A DNA stretch of 64,000 bases from Oscillospiraceae bacterium (GCA_014799385.1 JAAVIC010000001.1:1-64000), one strand, 5' to 3'; shown: positions 33,287 to 42,872, counted from the stretch's first letter. Numbers and translations: made by a program. The notes: generated by a model not told the origin, from the sequence alone.

Positions 33287-33805
33287 TCAGTTTTCGGGAA
33301 CAAGCACGGCGTAATTGCCCTCATCGCGCTTGTACACAACGTTTACAGCTCCTGTTTCGGCGTTCTTGAACATAAAGAACTTGTGATCCAGAAGGTTCAT
33401 CTGCAAAATCGCCTCGTCCACGGTCATCGGACGCATTTCAAATTTCTTGTAGCGGATAACCTCGTAAGCCGGCTCCTCCTGCTCTGCGGCAAGTCCCTCG
33501 AACGCGTTTGCGCGCAGACTCTTCTCGACCTTGGTCTTTTGCTTGCGAATCTGACGGATAATCCTATCCACGGTAACATCAAGCGCGTCATTCTTATCCT
33601 TAGCGGTCTGCTCGGCACGGTAAATTATACCGTTATATTTTACGGTAAGCTCAAGGATAATCATATCGCGGCGCTCTGCCAGGGTGATTTTTGCCTCTGC
33701 CTCCTCCGGGAAAAATCTGTCCAGCTTTGTGTTCAGCTTCTTTTCCGCATACTCGTTAAACGACTGCGAAATGTTCAGCTTCTTGGCGGTAATAGTAACC
33801 TTCAT
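33287..33805 (-). CDS. hpf: Ribosome hibernation promoting factor, long form
   Basis: 172 residues. The N-terminal domain (about 1-100) has the S30AE fold, beginning MKVTITAKKLNISQSFNEYA, and binds the 30S decoding region. The C-terminal domain (about 115-170), with YEVIRYKKFEMRPMTVDEAI and FFMFKNAETGAVNVVYKR, mediates 100S dimerisation. Full length for long HPF. A good promoter lies at 33927-33899. Confidence 0.95.
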   Translation of the reverse strand: MKVTITAKKLNISQSFNEYAEKKLNTKLDRFFPEEAEAKITLAERRDMIILELTVKYNGIIYRAEQTAKDKNDALDVTVDRIIRQIRKQKTKVEKSLRANAFEGLAAEQEEPAYEVIRYKKFEMRPMTVDEAILQMNLLDHKFFMFKNAETGAVNVVYKRDEGNYAVLVPEN

Positions 33806-33898
33806 AAAATCATTCCTTCCGTTTTGTAAATCGGAGCGTTAAATCAGACTTTTCCTCGGAAAAGGAAGCAAAATCCAACTCGACTGCTCTATACATTT

Positions 33899-33927
33899 AT
33901 TTTAACATATTCAATCAAATTTTGCAA
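33899..33927 (-). promoter_or_regulatory. hpf promoter
   Basis: Minus-strand TTGCAA (33927-33922) and TAAAAT (33904-33899), 17-base spacer. Confidence 0.75.
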
Positions 33928-33977
33928 GTACTTATAGTTATTTTTGGGTATTTTGCACAATTTTTTCAATGAAATTT

Positions 33978-34763
33978 CTATATGTTTACAAATTCGGGCT
34001 TACGATTACGGAATATCGCGTACCTCTCAAACCCGGCGGATCGCAGCGTCTGCTCCGCTTTGTCGAAACCTGCGGCAATTCGAGAGCCATCGTGCGCGTC
34101 CGAGCCTATGGTGACGATCTCGCCGCCAAGTTCCTTGTATCGCTTCAAAATCCACATATTCGGGTGAACATATCCGAGCGAATCCAAGCCCTTGGTGTTT
34201 ATTTCAATGCCCTTTCCCCCGGAAATCACGGTTTTGAGTATCTCATCGAGAGTCTCGCGGTAGTCGAGCGGATCGTAGCTTTTTTCGGGGGAATAGCGCA
34301 CCATATAATCCAAATGCCCCAGCACATCAAAGTCATCAAACGCTTTAACAGCCGAAAGCATACACTCAAAGTACCGCAAAATCGCGTTCTTTCCTATTTT
34401 CTCATAGTGTTCGGGATAATAAGGGTCCAAACGGTCCACAAGGTGAATAGACCCGATTACAAAATCGAAATCCCAAGCGGACGAATATTCACAGAGAGTT
34501 TCCGCGAGATAGTCCGCAAGACCCAGTTCCACACCGAACAGCAGTTCAAGCCTGTCCGAAAGCTCCCCGCGAACACGCAGAAGCTCCTCGCGGTAAGCAC
34601 GCGTATCAAGCTGAAACTCCCCTGTCGGGTAGTCAAAATCCATATGCTCTGTAAGGCAGAGAGTCTTTAAGCCCTTTTTTATCGCGGATTCGCCCATTTC
34701 CAAAAGCGGTTCGGTGCTGTCGGTGGAAAACGATGAGTGCGTATGTAAATCTGCGGTTATCAT
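33978..34763 (-). CDS. PHP-family phosphatase, histidinol-phosphatase-like
   Basis: 261 residues. The metal-binding PHP motifs are clear: DLHTHSSFSTD (5-15), LTEHMDF (about 36-42), GSIHLVD (about 100), HLDYMVRYS and the final SDAHDGSRIA. These match HisK/HisJ histidinol-phosphatases, but no his genes lie nearby, so the substrate remains open. The start at 34763 has GGAGGG upstream, and the gene begins one base after the preceding lipoprotein gene ends. Confidence 0.85.
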   Translation of the reverse strand: MITADLHTHSSFSTDSTEPLLEMGESAIKKGLKTLCLTEHMDFDYPTGEFQLDTRAYREELLRVRGELSDRLELLFGVELGLADYLAETLCEYSSAWDFDFVIGSIHLVDRLDPYYPEHYEKIGKNAILRYFECMLSAVKAFDDFDVLGHLDYMVRYSPEKSYDPLDYRETLDEILKTVISGGKGIEINTKGLDSLGYVHPNMWILKRYKELGGEIVTIGSDAHDGSRIAAGFDKAEQTLRSAGFERYAIFRNRKPEFVNI

Positions 34764-34764
34764 A

Positions 34765-35919
34765 TTATCCCTCCGGAAGATTGTAATAATCACGGTATTC
34801 TGCGGTGTTGCAAATATGGTTCTGCGAGAACGTTTCAATACCTATATCAAAGTACTTGTAACCGATTCCGTGGCGCTCGTATGCGCCGCTTGAACGGAAG
34901 TAGTTGTAAGAGTTCCACCCCGAATCGATCCAAATCACGCGTCCGCCAATCACAGCGTAGTTCCACTCGTGATACCCGCCGATGTCGGGCTTTTCGGCAT
35001 AGGTAACATCGCCCAATACCGCTTTGCCCTTGATGTTGTAACACTTGATTCCCTGCGCCGCGCACAACGCCGAGGTCATATTCGAATATCCCCCGCAGAC
35101 GCTCGAATGCTTGTCCAACATATACTCCAATGACAGGCACTCTTCGGGTATTCCCGCATCGTGCGCGGGGTTATCGTAGTAGATATTGTCCGAAACCCAG
35201 CGTGAAATCGCGCGGAGCTTGTCATAATCGGAATCCAATCCCTCGCATATCTCGTCCGAGATTTCGCGGACTTTATCAAGAATCACGTTTACATCGCCGT
35301 TCTCCTTAGTGGTGACATAACGCTTTACCAACGCGGGGGCGAGATTTGTCGGGGTTTCGGCAACTTTGATGTTTTTTTGGACTATCTCATCGGGAAAAAC
35401 ATATGAAAGCTGCTTGTCCGCCGCGCTGTACTTAAGGCGGTAGGAATCGATATGCCCGCCCCTGTCGGTGATTCTCAAATCTGTATATCCGTCACAACCG
35501 GCGGAAACACCCAGCGTAACGGAAAAACCCTCGGCGTTCCTTTGCGGTGCGCCGCTCTCGCCGTTATCCAATGAGATCCATTGGATTCCCATATCCGTGT
35601 CCTTGCCGTAAACCGTCACCTTATCGCCGTCCAAACGGATATTAACCTCATTCAACGGGTCGCGGACAAGGCGAAAAACATTCGGCTCTTCTATCGGCTC
35701 GAGAACCTGCGAAACCTCCGTTGATTCTGTGGAAACGGTTTCCGAACTCGATTGAACGCTTGACAAAAAACTTGACTGAGAGCTTGACTGCTCACCGATT
35801 TCCGAACTTGACTCCGTACTTGATAAAACGCTTGCGGATTCGCCGCCGTTATTACAGCCGACAAGGCTCATCGCGGCGAAAATCGCCGCAAACAGCCCCA
35901 ATAAACGTCTTTTGTTAAT
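34765..35919 (-). CDS. Transglutaminase-like lipoprotein, copy 1 (probable ATT start)
   Basis: 384 residues. The signal peptide reads (M)NKRRLLGLFAAIFAAMSLVGC, with the lipobox cysteine at about residue 20 (quoted in parts: NKRRLLGLF, LVGC). A Ser-rich spacer is followed by a beta domain (about 70-190) and a transglutaminase/protease-like domain with Cys in HSSVCGGYSN, His in GYHEWNYAV and Asp in VIWIDSGW. The start is taken as ATT at 35919, nine bases after GGGAG. The GTG of the longest ORF lies at the ribosome binding site. The tandem paralogue is exactly the same length with the same ATT start. Confidence 0.75.
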   Translation of the reverse strand: MNKRRLLGLFAAIFAAMSLVGCNNGGESASVLSSTESSSEIGEQSSSQSSFLSSVQSSSETVSTESTEVSQVLEPIEEPNVFRLVRDPLNEVNIRLDGDKVTVYGKDTDMGIQWISLDNGESGAPQRNAEGFSVTLGVSAGCDGYTDLRITDRGGHIDSYRLKYSAADKQLSYVFPDEIVQKNIKVAETPTNLAPALVKRYVTTKENGDVNVILDKVREISDEICEGLDSDYDKLRAISRWVSDNIYYDNPAHDAGIPEECLSLEYMLDKHSSVCGGYSNMTSALCAAQGIKCYNIKGKAVLGDVTYAEKPDIGGYHEWNYAVIGGRVIWIDSGWNSYNYFRSSGAYERHGIGYKYFDIGIETFSQNHICNTAEYRDYYNLPEG

Positions 35920-35939
35920 AAGTAACAACTCCCTTTTAT

Positions 35940-37094
35940 TCACTCAAGAAGCCTGTAAAAATCGCGGTATTCCGCGCTGTCGCACATATGATTCTGCGAA
36001 AATGCCTCAATGCCAATATCGAAATACTTAAAACCGATTCCGTTGTAGTCATATGTACCGTTCGAACGGAAATAGTTGTAGGAATTCCACCCCGAATCGA
36101 TCCAGATAACGCGTCCGTCAATCACGGCGTAATTCCATTCGTGATAAGCCGCCGAGCCGTGAGCCTCATCATAGGTCTCATCACCTTGGAGAGCGTGACC
36201 CTTTATGTTATAGCATTTGATTCCCTGAGCGGCGCACAATGCTGAGGTCATATTCGCGTAACCGCCGCAGACGCTCGAATGCTTGTCCAGCATATATTCC
36301 AGCGACAGGCACTCCTCGGGAATACCCGCGTCATGGGCGGGATAGTCATAATAGATGTTGTCCGAAACCCAGCGTGAAATGGCGCGGAGCTTGTCATAAT
36401 CGGAATCCAGACCCTTGCATATCTCGTCCGACAGCGAACGGATTTTGCCGAGGATCGCGTTTACATCGCCGTTTTCCTTAGTGGTGACATAGCGTTTCAC
36501 TAATGCGGGAGCGAGAATCGGCGAATTCTCAGTAACCTTGTTGTTCTGCTGAATCGACCCCATAGGGACGACAAATGACAGCGACTTCTCCGCCGCGTTG
36601 TACTTCATTCGATAGGAATATGTATAACCGCTTTCGGTAATCAGCCAAAGATTGACAAAGCCGTCTTTCCTTAGGGAAACGCTCAGTGTGCAGGTAAAGT
36701 TATTCCCGTTTTTTTCCGGCTCGTCATCATCGCCGTAATCGATCGAAATCCATTGTATATTCAGGTCGCTGTCCTTGCCGTAAACAGTCGCTTTATTGCC
36801 GTCAAAGCGGATGTTCACTTCGTTTCGCAAGTCGCGGATAAGATTGAACACATTTGTCTGTTCAATAGGTTCGGAGATTACGGGTGGTTCGGAAGATATG
36901 CCGCTTTCGGGGGATTCGGAGGATATTCCGTTTTCCGTACTTTCGGCGGGCGAGGAAACCGATTGCGAACTTGATACGGGTTTCGATGAGATGATCGGCG
37001 AGGGCGCGCTGACGGATTCCCCGCCGCCGTTATCACAGCCGGAAAGAATCACAGCGAAGCACATTACCGCCGCAAGTAAACGTTTCTTATTAAT
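35940..37094 (-). CDS. Transglutaminase-like lipoprotein, copy 2 (probable ATT start)
   Basis: 384 residues and closely similar to the copy at 34765-35919. Signal peptide (M)NKKRLLAAVMCFAVILSGC with lipobox ILSGC, Ser/Pro-rich spacer, beta domain and the same catalytic set (HSSVCGGYAN, AYHEWNYAV, VIWIDSGW). The first in-frame ATG lies inside the signal peptide and would remove its basic end. ATT at 37094 sits nine bases after AAAGGGG, as in copy 1. A gap of 20 bases separates the copies. Function as wall-associated peptidase or crosslinker is inferred. Confidence 0.75.
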   Translation of the reverse strand: MNKKRLLAAVMCFAVILSGCDNGGGESVSAPSPIISSKPVSSSQSVSSPAESTENGISSESPESGISSEPPVISEPIEQTNVFNLIRDLRNEVNIRFDGNKATVYGKDSDLNIQWISIDYGDDDEPEKNGNNFTCTLSVSLRKDGFVNLWLITESGYTYSYRMKYNAAEKSLSFVVPMGSIQQNNKVTENSPILAPALVKRYVTTKENGDVNAILGKIRSLSDEICKGLDSDYDKLRAISRWVSDNIYYDYPAHDAGIPEECLSLEYMLDKHSSVCGGYANMTSALCAAQGIKCYNIKGHALQGDETYDEAHGSAAYHEWNYAVIDGRVIWIDSGWNSYNYFRSNGTYDYNGIGFKYFDIGIEAFSQNHMCDSAEYRDFYRLLE

Positions 37095-37159
37095 ATATAA
37101 CAGCCCCTTTCAACGTGTTCATAATATAATTGTACTACAAACGCGCTGAAAAGTCAAGC

Positions 37160-37606
37160 CTATTTCTTGGCAAGCACCGTAACAAAGCCGTTCGCCGCCG
37201 CAGAGCTTATGTCCGCGCCGACAATTTCTCCGTCAATCACAATTAAATTGGCATAAATTGGTACAATCGGATCGGTACTGTCATAATTTTTTATACTATA
37301 TGTATATTTCATTGCGGTATAGGCGCGGTATTTCCGCAAGTCAAAGCCCTGCTCTTTCTGGATAGCGTTGTATTGGGTATACGCGTCGTCAAACCGCGTG
37401 GGAATGCGTATCTCGCTAACTTTATCGGGCACTGCCCCGGTATCCCACCCAAACGACCGGATATACGCGATTCGTTCGTTGTTTGTTTCCCCCGGGATAC
37501 CCGCCGCACCGTTAGTCACAAGCCGTATAATCACCCACACCGCCGCCGCAATAAGCAGCGTGATTCCCACAAGCGCCGCTTTCGATTTATGCTTACCCTT
37601 TGCCAT
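37160..37606 (-). CDS. DUF4830 membrane-anchored protein
   Basis: 148 residues with one N-terminal TM helix (about 9-28) and an extracytoplasmic domain that matches the DUF4830 pattern: NNERIAYIRSFGWDTG, IRIPTRFDDAYTQYNAIQ and KEQGFDLRKYRAYTAMKYTY. The function of the family is unknown. It precedes the twin lipoproteins on the same strand by 65 bases. Confidence 0.8.
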   Translation of the reverse strand: MAKGKHKSKAALVGITLLIAAAVWVIIRLVTNGAAGIPGETNNERIAYIRSFGWDTGAVPDKVSEIRIPTRFDDAYTQYNAIQKEQGFDLRKYRAYTAMKYTYSIKNYDSTDPIVPIYANLIVIDGEIVGADISSAAANGFVTVLAKK

Positions 37607-38040
37607 AATATACCCCCTATAAATAACGTGCCTGTTATTGTAAATTCTATTCGTTTTAGTGATTTTCTATGCGTTTTGACGGAATATCTCGGTGATTTAT
37701 AGGCAAAAATACAACATATTGTGCTAATATCACCAAATAAACCCACCTTTGTTTGTAGGAAATGCCAAAATTTTGGCTTGAAAATTTCAAACGGCGAAAA
37801 AACGCCCTTATTTTTGTGCAAAATGACAACAGAACGGCGTTTTTCAGGGTGCGTTTTTGTAATTGTTGGTGAATATGTATAAAGTCACCCCCTAAATATT
37901 GTTCATTTAGGCTCTTTTATTTTTCGTAAAGTTTTGGTAGAATAGTATTAGAGGAATGTTGCTGAACATGAGCCTGTTTACACTTCTACGGTCGTGCAAG
38001 CACACTCTGAGTTATATTTCATTTTCAGGAGGTTATATAA
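37607..38040. other. Divergent intergenic region
   Basis: 434 AT-rich bases between the DUF4830 gene and the ABC ATPase gene. A possible -10 (TAGAAT, 37938-37943) for the ABC gene is present without a clear -35. No ORF, tRNA or strong hairpin is seen. Confidence 0.5.
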
Positions 38041-39192
38041 ATGGCAAGTTTATCATGTAGAGGCATTTACAAGCGTTACCCCGGCGGCGTTGTTGCCGTA
38101 TCGGACTTCACCATGAACATCAAGGATAAAGAGTTCATCGTATTTGTAGGTCCTTCCGGATGCGGTAAATCCACCACACTGCGTATGATCGCGGGTCTGG
38201 AGGAGATTTCCGAGGGTGAGCTGTACATCGGTGACCGCCTTGTAAATGACGTTGCTCCCAAGGAAAGAGACATTGCGATGGTATTCCAGAACTACGCTCT
38301 GTATCCTCATATGACGGTATTCGACAATATGGCGTTCGGTCTTAAGCTGCGTAAAGTTCCCAAGGAGGAGATCAAGAAACTCGTTGAGGAAGCGGCTAAG
38401 ATCCTGGACATCTCCCACCTGCTCGACAGAAGACCGAAGGCATTGTCCGGCGGTCAGAGACAGCGTGTTGCTTTGGGTCGTGCAATCGTACGTGATCCTC
38501 AGGTATTCCTGCTCGATGAGCCGTTGTCCAACCTGGACGCAAAGCTCCGTGCTCAGATGAGAACCGAGATCGCAAAGCTCCACAAGAAGCTCGGAACTAC
38601 ATTCATCTACGTAACCCACGACCAGACAGAGGCTATGACGATGGGCGACAGAATCGTAGTTATGAAGGACGGTTACATTCAGCAGATCGACTCCCCGATC
38701 AATCTTTATGAGTCGCCTTGCAACAAGTTCGTTGCGGGATTCATCGGCTCTCCTCAGATGAACTTCGTAAATGCGAAGCTGATTATGCAGGACGGCAAAT
38801 ACACCGTAGAGTTCGGCTCCAATGATGTAAAGGGCGGCTCGGGCAGAAAGTTCTATGTAGAGCTTCCCGCATCGCTGGCTGATGATGACGCTCTCAAGTT
38901 CTACGTTGACAAGGAAGTTATCATGGGCATTCGTCCCGAACATATCCACGATGAGGAGATGTTCCTGTCGGCGGCTAAGACCGGTATTATCGAGGCTGAT
39001 GTAGAAGTAACCGAAATGCTCGGTGCTGAAACGTACCTGTACGTAACCTGTGAGGGTGTTCCGCTTACTGCGCGCGTATCGTCCAGATGCACCGCACGTC
39101 CCGGCGATACCACCAGACTGGCTATCGATGCGAACAAGATTCACCTGTTCGACCCGAACGATGAGCACAGCCTGCTCGACAAACTCAACTAA
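38041..39192 (+). CDS. Sugar ABC transporter ATPase, UgpC/MsmK type
   Basis: A 383-residue ATPase of the carbohydrate-uptake CUT1 class. Walker A is GPSGCGKST (about 37-45), Q-loop [11 protein letters not shown], signature [14 protein letters not shown], Walker [13 protein letters not shown] and H-loop VTHDQTEAM. The C-terminal TOBE-type regulatory domain (about 240-383) includes [13 protein letters not shown]. No permease or binding protein is adjacent; in many Firmicutes one such ATPase serves several sugar importers. Biased codon use suggests high expression. AGGAGG precedes the start. Confidence 0.93.
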   Translation: MASLSCRGIYKRYPGGVVAVSDFTMNIKDKEFIVFVGPSGCGKSTTLRMIAGLEEISEGELYIGDRLVNDVAPKERDIAMVFQNYALYPHMTVFDNMAFGLKLRKVPKEEIKKLVEEAAKILDISHLLDRRPKALSGGQRQRVALGRAIVRDPQVFLLDEPLSNLDAKLRAQMRTEIAKLHKKLGTTFIYVTHDQTEAMTMGDRIVVMKDGYIQQIDSPINLYESPCNKFVAGFIGSPQMNFVNAKLIMQDGKYTVEFGSNDVKGGSGRKFYVELPASLADDDALKFYVDKEVIMGIRPEHIHDEEMFLSAAKTGIIEADVEVTEMLGAETYLYVTCEGVPLTARVSSRCTARPGDTTRLAIDANKIHLFDPNDEHSLLDKLN

Positions 39193-39255
39193 TGCTTATT
39201 TTAAGCGGCACGGCGCAAAAGCCGCGCCGCTTTTTATTTTGAAGGGAGTTGTGCT

Positions 39256-39681
39256 ATGAAAAAAGTTCTCGCGATTATTCTGTTGATAGCAGGATCTCTC
39301 TTGGTATCCTACGGAATTTCGTGGCTTGCAATCATTCTCACGTTGGAAATTTATCCCTTTGGAATCGTAATCGCGGTCTTGGTTGCGGCGGGTGACGCGC
39401 TTTTGTTGGACTTTCTGCGGCGTTTGTTCAAACGGCGTTTCGACCTGTCCACGCCGAAGTTTTTCCTCTGCGCTTATGCTCCGCCTATTATTGGCGCGGC
39501 GGCAAGCTGGATTTACTATCTCGTCATGGAAAACGCAGACCGTTTTCTCGGTTTTATGGCGGGGTTGGGTGAGTTTCTGTTTGCATTTACTTACTCAATC
39601 GCTTCGGGAGTGTTTCTGGTTTTCGGAATGATTTGGTTAGGCATTTTTACGGCGGTCGGGAAAAGGCGAAAAAACCGATGA
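39256..39681 (+). CDS. Membrane protein of unknown function
   Basis: 141 residues with four predicted TM helices (about 5-25, 28-50, 70-90 and 105-130) and a short basic loop (LRRLFKRRFD). No family motif is recognised. AAGGGAG precedes the start. Two further small membrane proteins follow with coupled starts, forming a three-gene unit. Confidence 0.65.
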   Translation: MKKVLAIILLIAGSLLVSYGISWLAIILTLEIYPFGIVIAVLVAAGDALLLDFLRRLFKRRFDLSTPKFFLCAYAPPIIGAAASWIYYLVMENADRFLGFMAGLGEFLFAFTYSIASGVFLVFGMIWLGIFTAVGKRRKNR

Positions 39682-39696
39682 AAGAGTGGGGATAAT

Positions 39697-39873
39697 ATGA
39701 GCAAAACGAAGAAGCTTATCCTTTTGTCTGTCGGCAGCGTCCTTACCGTACCTGTCACGGCGGCTTTCGAAATGTTGACGTTGCGGTTTGCTTGGGCGGG
39801 AGCTTTTGTGGGAATCGCGGCGCTTATTGGTATTGCCTTTGCGTTGAACGCGAATGATGGGAGAAAAAAATGA
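39697..39873 (+). CDS. Small two-helix membrane protein
   Basis: 58 residues: basic start (MSKTKKL), two hydrophobic helices (about 6-25 and 30-50) and a charged tail. GTGGGGAT precedes the start. The stop lies in an AATGA overlap with the next gene. It lies between two membrane protein genes and keeps their codon bias, which supports a real gene. Confidence 0.6.
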   Translation: MSKTKKLILLSVGSVLTVPVTAAFEMLTLRFAWAGAFVGIAALIGIAFALNANDGRKK

Positions 39874-40316
39874 AGAAATTATCCGCGATTGTACTGCTGA
39901 TATTCGGCGGATTGGCTGCCTGTCTTGCAATTGCCGCGCTGAACTATTTTTGGTGCTTTGATGATAGATTCAGAGATTTCGCAAGCGATGAAGCACGGTT
40001 GATATTGGCAATTCCGCTCACAATTGCGGTTTCCATTCCAATCGAGCTTTTACGAAAGCTGTGCCATAATAATTGGGGTATGAAAACATGGGTATTCTAT
40101 ATGTTTACCTGTATGCCGTCAATTTTATTTTTTGGAGCGTCGTTTATCATAATAATACGGTTGGCTCGCAACGGATATTTTGGCGATGGTATGTTTTCCG
40201 GGGTTGCGCAACTTTTAGCTGCCCTTGCCGGACTCGCAACGGCAATACTGATGTTATCAGGCGGAGCGATTGGCTTTGGAATCTCTTCCATTATCAAAAG
40301 GTCAAATCACACATAG
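39870..40316 (+). CDS. Membrane protein of unknown function
   Basis: 148 residues, four predicted TM helices (about 5-25, 45-65, 75-98 and 115-140). The N-terminus (MKKLSAIVLLIFGGLAAC) resembles that of the 39256 protein, suggesting distant paralogy. It starts inside the stop of the upstream small gene. MoxR follows. Confidence 0.6.
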   Translation: MKKLSAIVLLIFGGLAACLAIAALNYFWCFDDRFRDFASDEARLILAIPLTIAVSIPIELLRKLCHNNWGMKTWVFYMFTCMPSILFFGASFIIIIRLARNGYFGDGMFSGVAQLLAALAGLATAILMLSGGAIGFGISSIIKRSNHT

Positions 40317-40353
40317 CAATTATTTAATTTGTTAAAGAAAGGAAACAAAACAA

Positions 40354-41268
40354 ATGAATCCCAAGGTTGAACAACTTATAAACAACATAGATAACGTAAT
40401 CATCGGCAAGCACGATGTTATTGTGAAGATCGTCTGCGCGATGATTGCAGGCGGTCATGTGCTGATTGAGGACGTTCCGGGAGTCGGTAAGACGCTCCTC
40501 GCGGAAACCCTCGCGAAGTCCGTTTCGGGCAGCTTCGGGCGCATTCAGTTCACGCCCGACCTTATGCCCTCGGACGTTATCGGTTACACGGTTATCGACC
40601 AGAAGACGGGCGATACATCCTATCGCGCGGGCGCGGCTATGTGCAACTTCCTGCTCGCGGACGAAATCAACCGTACCTCGCCGAAGGTTCAGTCCTCGTT
40701 GCTGGAGGCAATGGAGGAGCTGCAAATCTCGGTGGACGGTGTAACGCACAAGCTGCCAATGCCGTTTATGACGCTAGCAACGCAGAACCCGATCGAAACA
40801 TACGGCACATATCACCTCCCCGAGGCACAGCTCGACAGATTCCTGATGCGTATCTCAATCGGCTATCCAGACCGCTCGGCGGAACTTTCAATGCTCGAAA
40901 AGATGCCGCAGAAGATGGCGGTTCAGCCCGTGATGTCGCTTGACGAGGTGTTGGAGCTTCGCGAGAGCGCGTCCAAGGTCGCGGTGTCCGAGCAGGTAAA
41001 GGCGTACATTCTGATGATCGTCGGAGCTACCCGAAATCGGCGCGAAATCAAACTGGGAGCGTCCCCGCGCGGCTCAATCGCGCTCTATCGCGCAACACAG
41101 GCGATGGCACTGATAAACAACCGAGCGTTCGCCACTCCCGATGATGTTAAGCAAATGGCTTCCGCTGTGCTTTCGCACAGAGTGATACTCGCGGCGGGTC
41201 AGACGGAGTTCGTTTCCTCCGAGGAGCTTATCGGAAAAATCCTTATGGATACAACTGTTCCGGTTTGA
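40354..41268 (+). CDS. MoxR-family AAA ATPase
   Basis: 304 residues. Walker A GVGKTLLAETL (about 45-55), Walker B FLLADEINRTSPKVQ (about 105-119), Sensor 1 in TLATQNPIETYGTY and an Arg finger segment AQLDRFLMR place it in the MoxR branch. These ATPases act as chaperones, often with VWA-domain or DUF58 partners. None is adjacent; only the small helical protein below is coupled by an overlap. Confidence 0.93.
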   Translation: MNPKVEQLINNIDNVIIGKHDVIVKIVCAMIAGGHVLIEDVPGVGKTLLAETLAKSVSGSFGRIQFTPDLMPSDVIGYTVIDQKTGDTSYRAGAAMCNFLLADEINRTSPKVQSSLLEAMEELQISVDGVTHKLPMPFMTLATQNPIETYGTYHLPEAQLDRFLMRISIGYPDRSAELSMLEKMPQKMAVQPVMSLDEVLELRESASKVAVSEQVKAYILMIVGATRNRREIKLGASPRGSIALYRATQAMALINNRAFATPDDVKQMASAVLSHRVILAAGQTEFVSSEELIGKILMDTTVPV

Positions 41269-41627
41269 TGATGAGCTCGAACAATTTATCAAGTGCGCTT
41301 ATTAAACTGCGTTACGCGCTTTTGAGCGGCGACCCCGCGGGAGCTATTGAACGTCTGGCGGAGGTTCGCACGGCTGATTCGGCACTTGCTGCAGAGTTTT
41401 GCGAACTGCGTCTGTTGATTGATTCCGCAGCCAATCGAATCGAGGAACTGCTAAATCTTGGCGAGGTTGAGCACGCGTGTGACCTCGCGGACGCGATTCC
41501 GCAAATAATAGCAGAGCAAAACGCGGATATTCGGAGCTTTGAAAAATGCTTTGTGAAACCATTCGCCCAAAAATGGAGCGACAGATTTTTTGATGAGTTT
41601 GACCTAACTAAGATATTTAAGCGTTGA
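41268..41627 (+). CDS. Small helical protein coupled to MoxR
   Basis: 119 residues, helical, with an HAT/TPR-like appearance (LIKLRYALLSGDPAGAIERL, GEVEHACDLADAIPQIIAEQ) and no membrane segment. The start overlaps the MoxR stop. A strong terminator follows. Probably a MoxR partner; no family recognised. Confidence 0.65.
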   Translation: MMSSNNLSSALIKLRYALLSGDPAGAIERLAEVRTADSALAAEFCELRLLIDSAANRIEELLNLGEVEHACDLADAIPQIIAEQNADIRSFEKCFVKPFAQKWSDRFFDEFDLTKIFKR

Positions 41628-41628
41628 A

Positions 41629-41665
41629 AATCGCGGCAATCTCCCGAGGATTGCCGCGATTTTTA
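41629..41665 (+). terminator. Terminator after the MoxR unit
   Basis: AATCGCGGCAATC and GATTGCCGCGATT arms around TCCCGAG, then TTTT. Confidence 0.92.
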
Positions 41666-41707
41666 CTTTTTATCTTTAGGAGAATCCCATTTCACGCACA
41701 TCACGTT

Positions 41708-42325
41708 TCATTGGTTTTCCTCGCTTTCGCGGCGAGAGAACACGCACCCGCAGTAGTTCTGGCGGTACAAACCGTACTCGCGGCTCAGCTCGATGGAGCG
41801 CAGATAGCCGCCTTTTTTCTTGAAGTTGTTCGGGAGGTTCGGGATCTTGTAGATCTCGGACAGCTCCTCGCCGATTTCATTGAGTTTTTGCGCGTTTTTC
41901 AGCGGGCTGATTGACAGTGTGGAACAGAAATAATCGAATCCGTGCGCGGCAGCATACCGCGCGGCGCGCTCCAGACGCAGCCGATAGCACACGAAACACC
42001 GCTCGCCGCCCTCCTTGCAGTCCTCCAAGCCCTTCACCGCGCTAAAGAACTCGTTCGGGTCGTAATCGTCCACGACCAACTCCACGGGATTCTTCGTTGG
42101 AAGCTCGGAAATCAGCCGCCGCTGCTCCTCGGCGCGTTTGAGGAACTCCTCGCGCGGCGAGATGTTCGGATTGTAATAAAGCACCGTTATCGCGAAATAC
42201 CGCGACAGATACTCCAGACAATAGCTCGAACACGGCGCGCAGCAGCTATGGAGCAGCAACTTAGGAGTCTCCGAGAGATTGTTTATCAGCTCGTCCAGTT
42301 TTCGTTGATAGTTTATTTTCTGCAT
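41708..42325 (-). CDS. queH: Epoxyqueuosine reductase QueH
   Basis: A 205-residue DUF208 protein, the alternative to QueG for the last step of queuosine synthesis. The metal-binding cysteines are visible as LHSCCAPCSSYCLE (about 26-39), with further cysteines in EGGERCFVCYRLR and NYCGCVFSR. The start at 42325 is placed after GGGGAAA and next to the rnhA stop; the longest ORF lies inside rnhA. Length is usual. Confidence 0.92.
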   Translation of the reverse strand: MQKINYQRKLDELINNLSETPKLLLHSCCAPCSSYCLEYLSRYFAITVLYYNPNISPREEFLKRAEEQRRLISELPTKNPVELVVDDYDPNEFFSAVKGLEDCKEGGERCFVCYRLRLERAARYAAAHGFDYFCSTLSISPLKNAQKLNEIGEELSEIYKIPNLPNNFKKKGGYLRSIELSREYGLYRQNYCGCVFSRRESEENQ

Positions 42326-42326
42326 A

Positions 42327-42770
42327 TCATTTCCCCGCATAGATGTCGCGCTGAGCCACCGCAAGCCTGTCGCAGCGTTCGTTCTCGGCGTGCCCTGCGT
42401 GACCCTTGATCCAACAGAACTCCACCTTGTGAATCTCCAACAACTTCAGCAGCCGTTCCCAGAGGTCGGAGTTGAGCGCAGGCTTGCCATCGGACTTCTT
42501 CCACCCGCGCCGCCGCCAACCGACAGCCCAATTCTTGTTTATCGCGTCCACAACGTACTTACTGTCGGTGGTAAGGCGCACCTCGCACGGGTACTTGAGC
42601 GCTTCGAGTGCGGAAATCACGCCCATCAATTCCATACGGTTGTTGGTGGTGTGAGCCTCGCCGCCGCTTATCTCCTTTTCCTTGCCGTTGCAGCGGAGAA
42701 TCGCTCCGTAGCCGCCCGCGCCCGGATTTCCGCTGCACGCGCCATCGGTAAAAATTTCCACAAACATCAT
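42327..42770 (-). CDS. rnhA: Ribonuclease HI
   Basis: 147 residues. The four catalytic acids are visible in [14 protein letters not shown] (Asp), [13 protein letters not shown] (Glu), [12 protein letters not shown] (Asp) and the late NERCDRLA (Asp), with the basic substrate-binding region [14 protein letters not shown]. It removes RNA from RNA-DNA hybrids. It is followed two bases later by queH. Confidence 0.95.
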   Translation of the reverse strand: MMFVEIFTDGACSGNPGAGGYGAILRCNGKEKEISGGEAHTTNNRMELMGVISALEALKYPCEVRLTTDSKYVVDAINKNWAVGWRRRGWKKSDGKPALNSDLWERLLKLLEIHKVEFCWIKGHAGHAENERCDRLAVAQRDIYAGK

Positions 42771-42872
42771 TTTTCAGCTCCCATTATTACGGTGTTTTTG
42801 TTAAACGTTTTCGCTGTACGGCTATAACGTTTTCTTATATTATAGCAGATTCCAATGGAAATGTCAAGCACG

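Noticed and set aside
38053-39168. A 371-codon frame antisense to the sugar ABC ATPase
   Set aside because: The opposite strand has all ABC motifs with a proper start; the antisense frame has no recognisable protein features.
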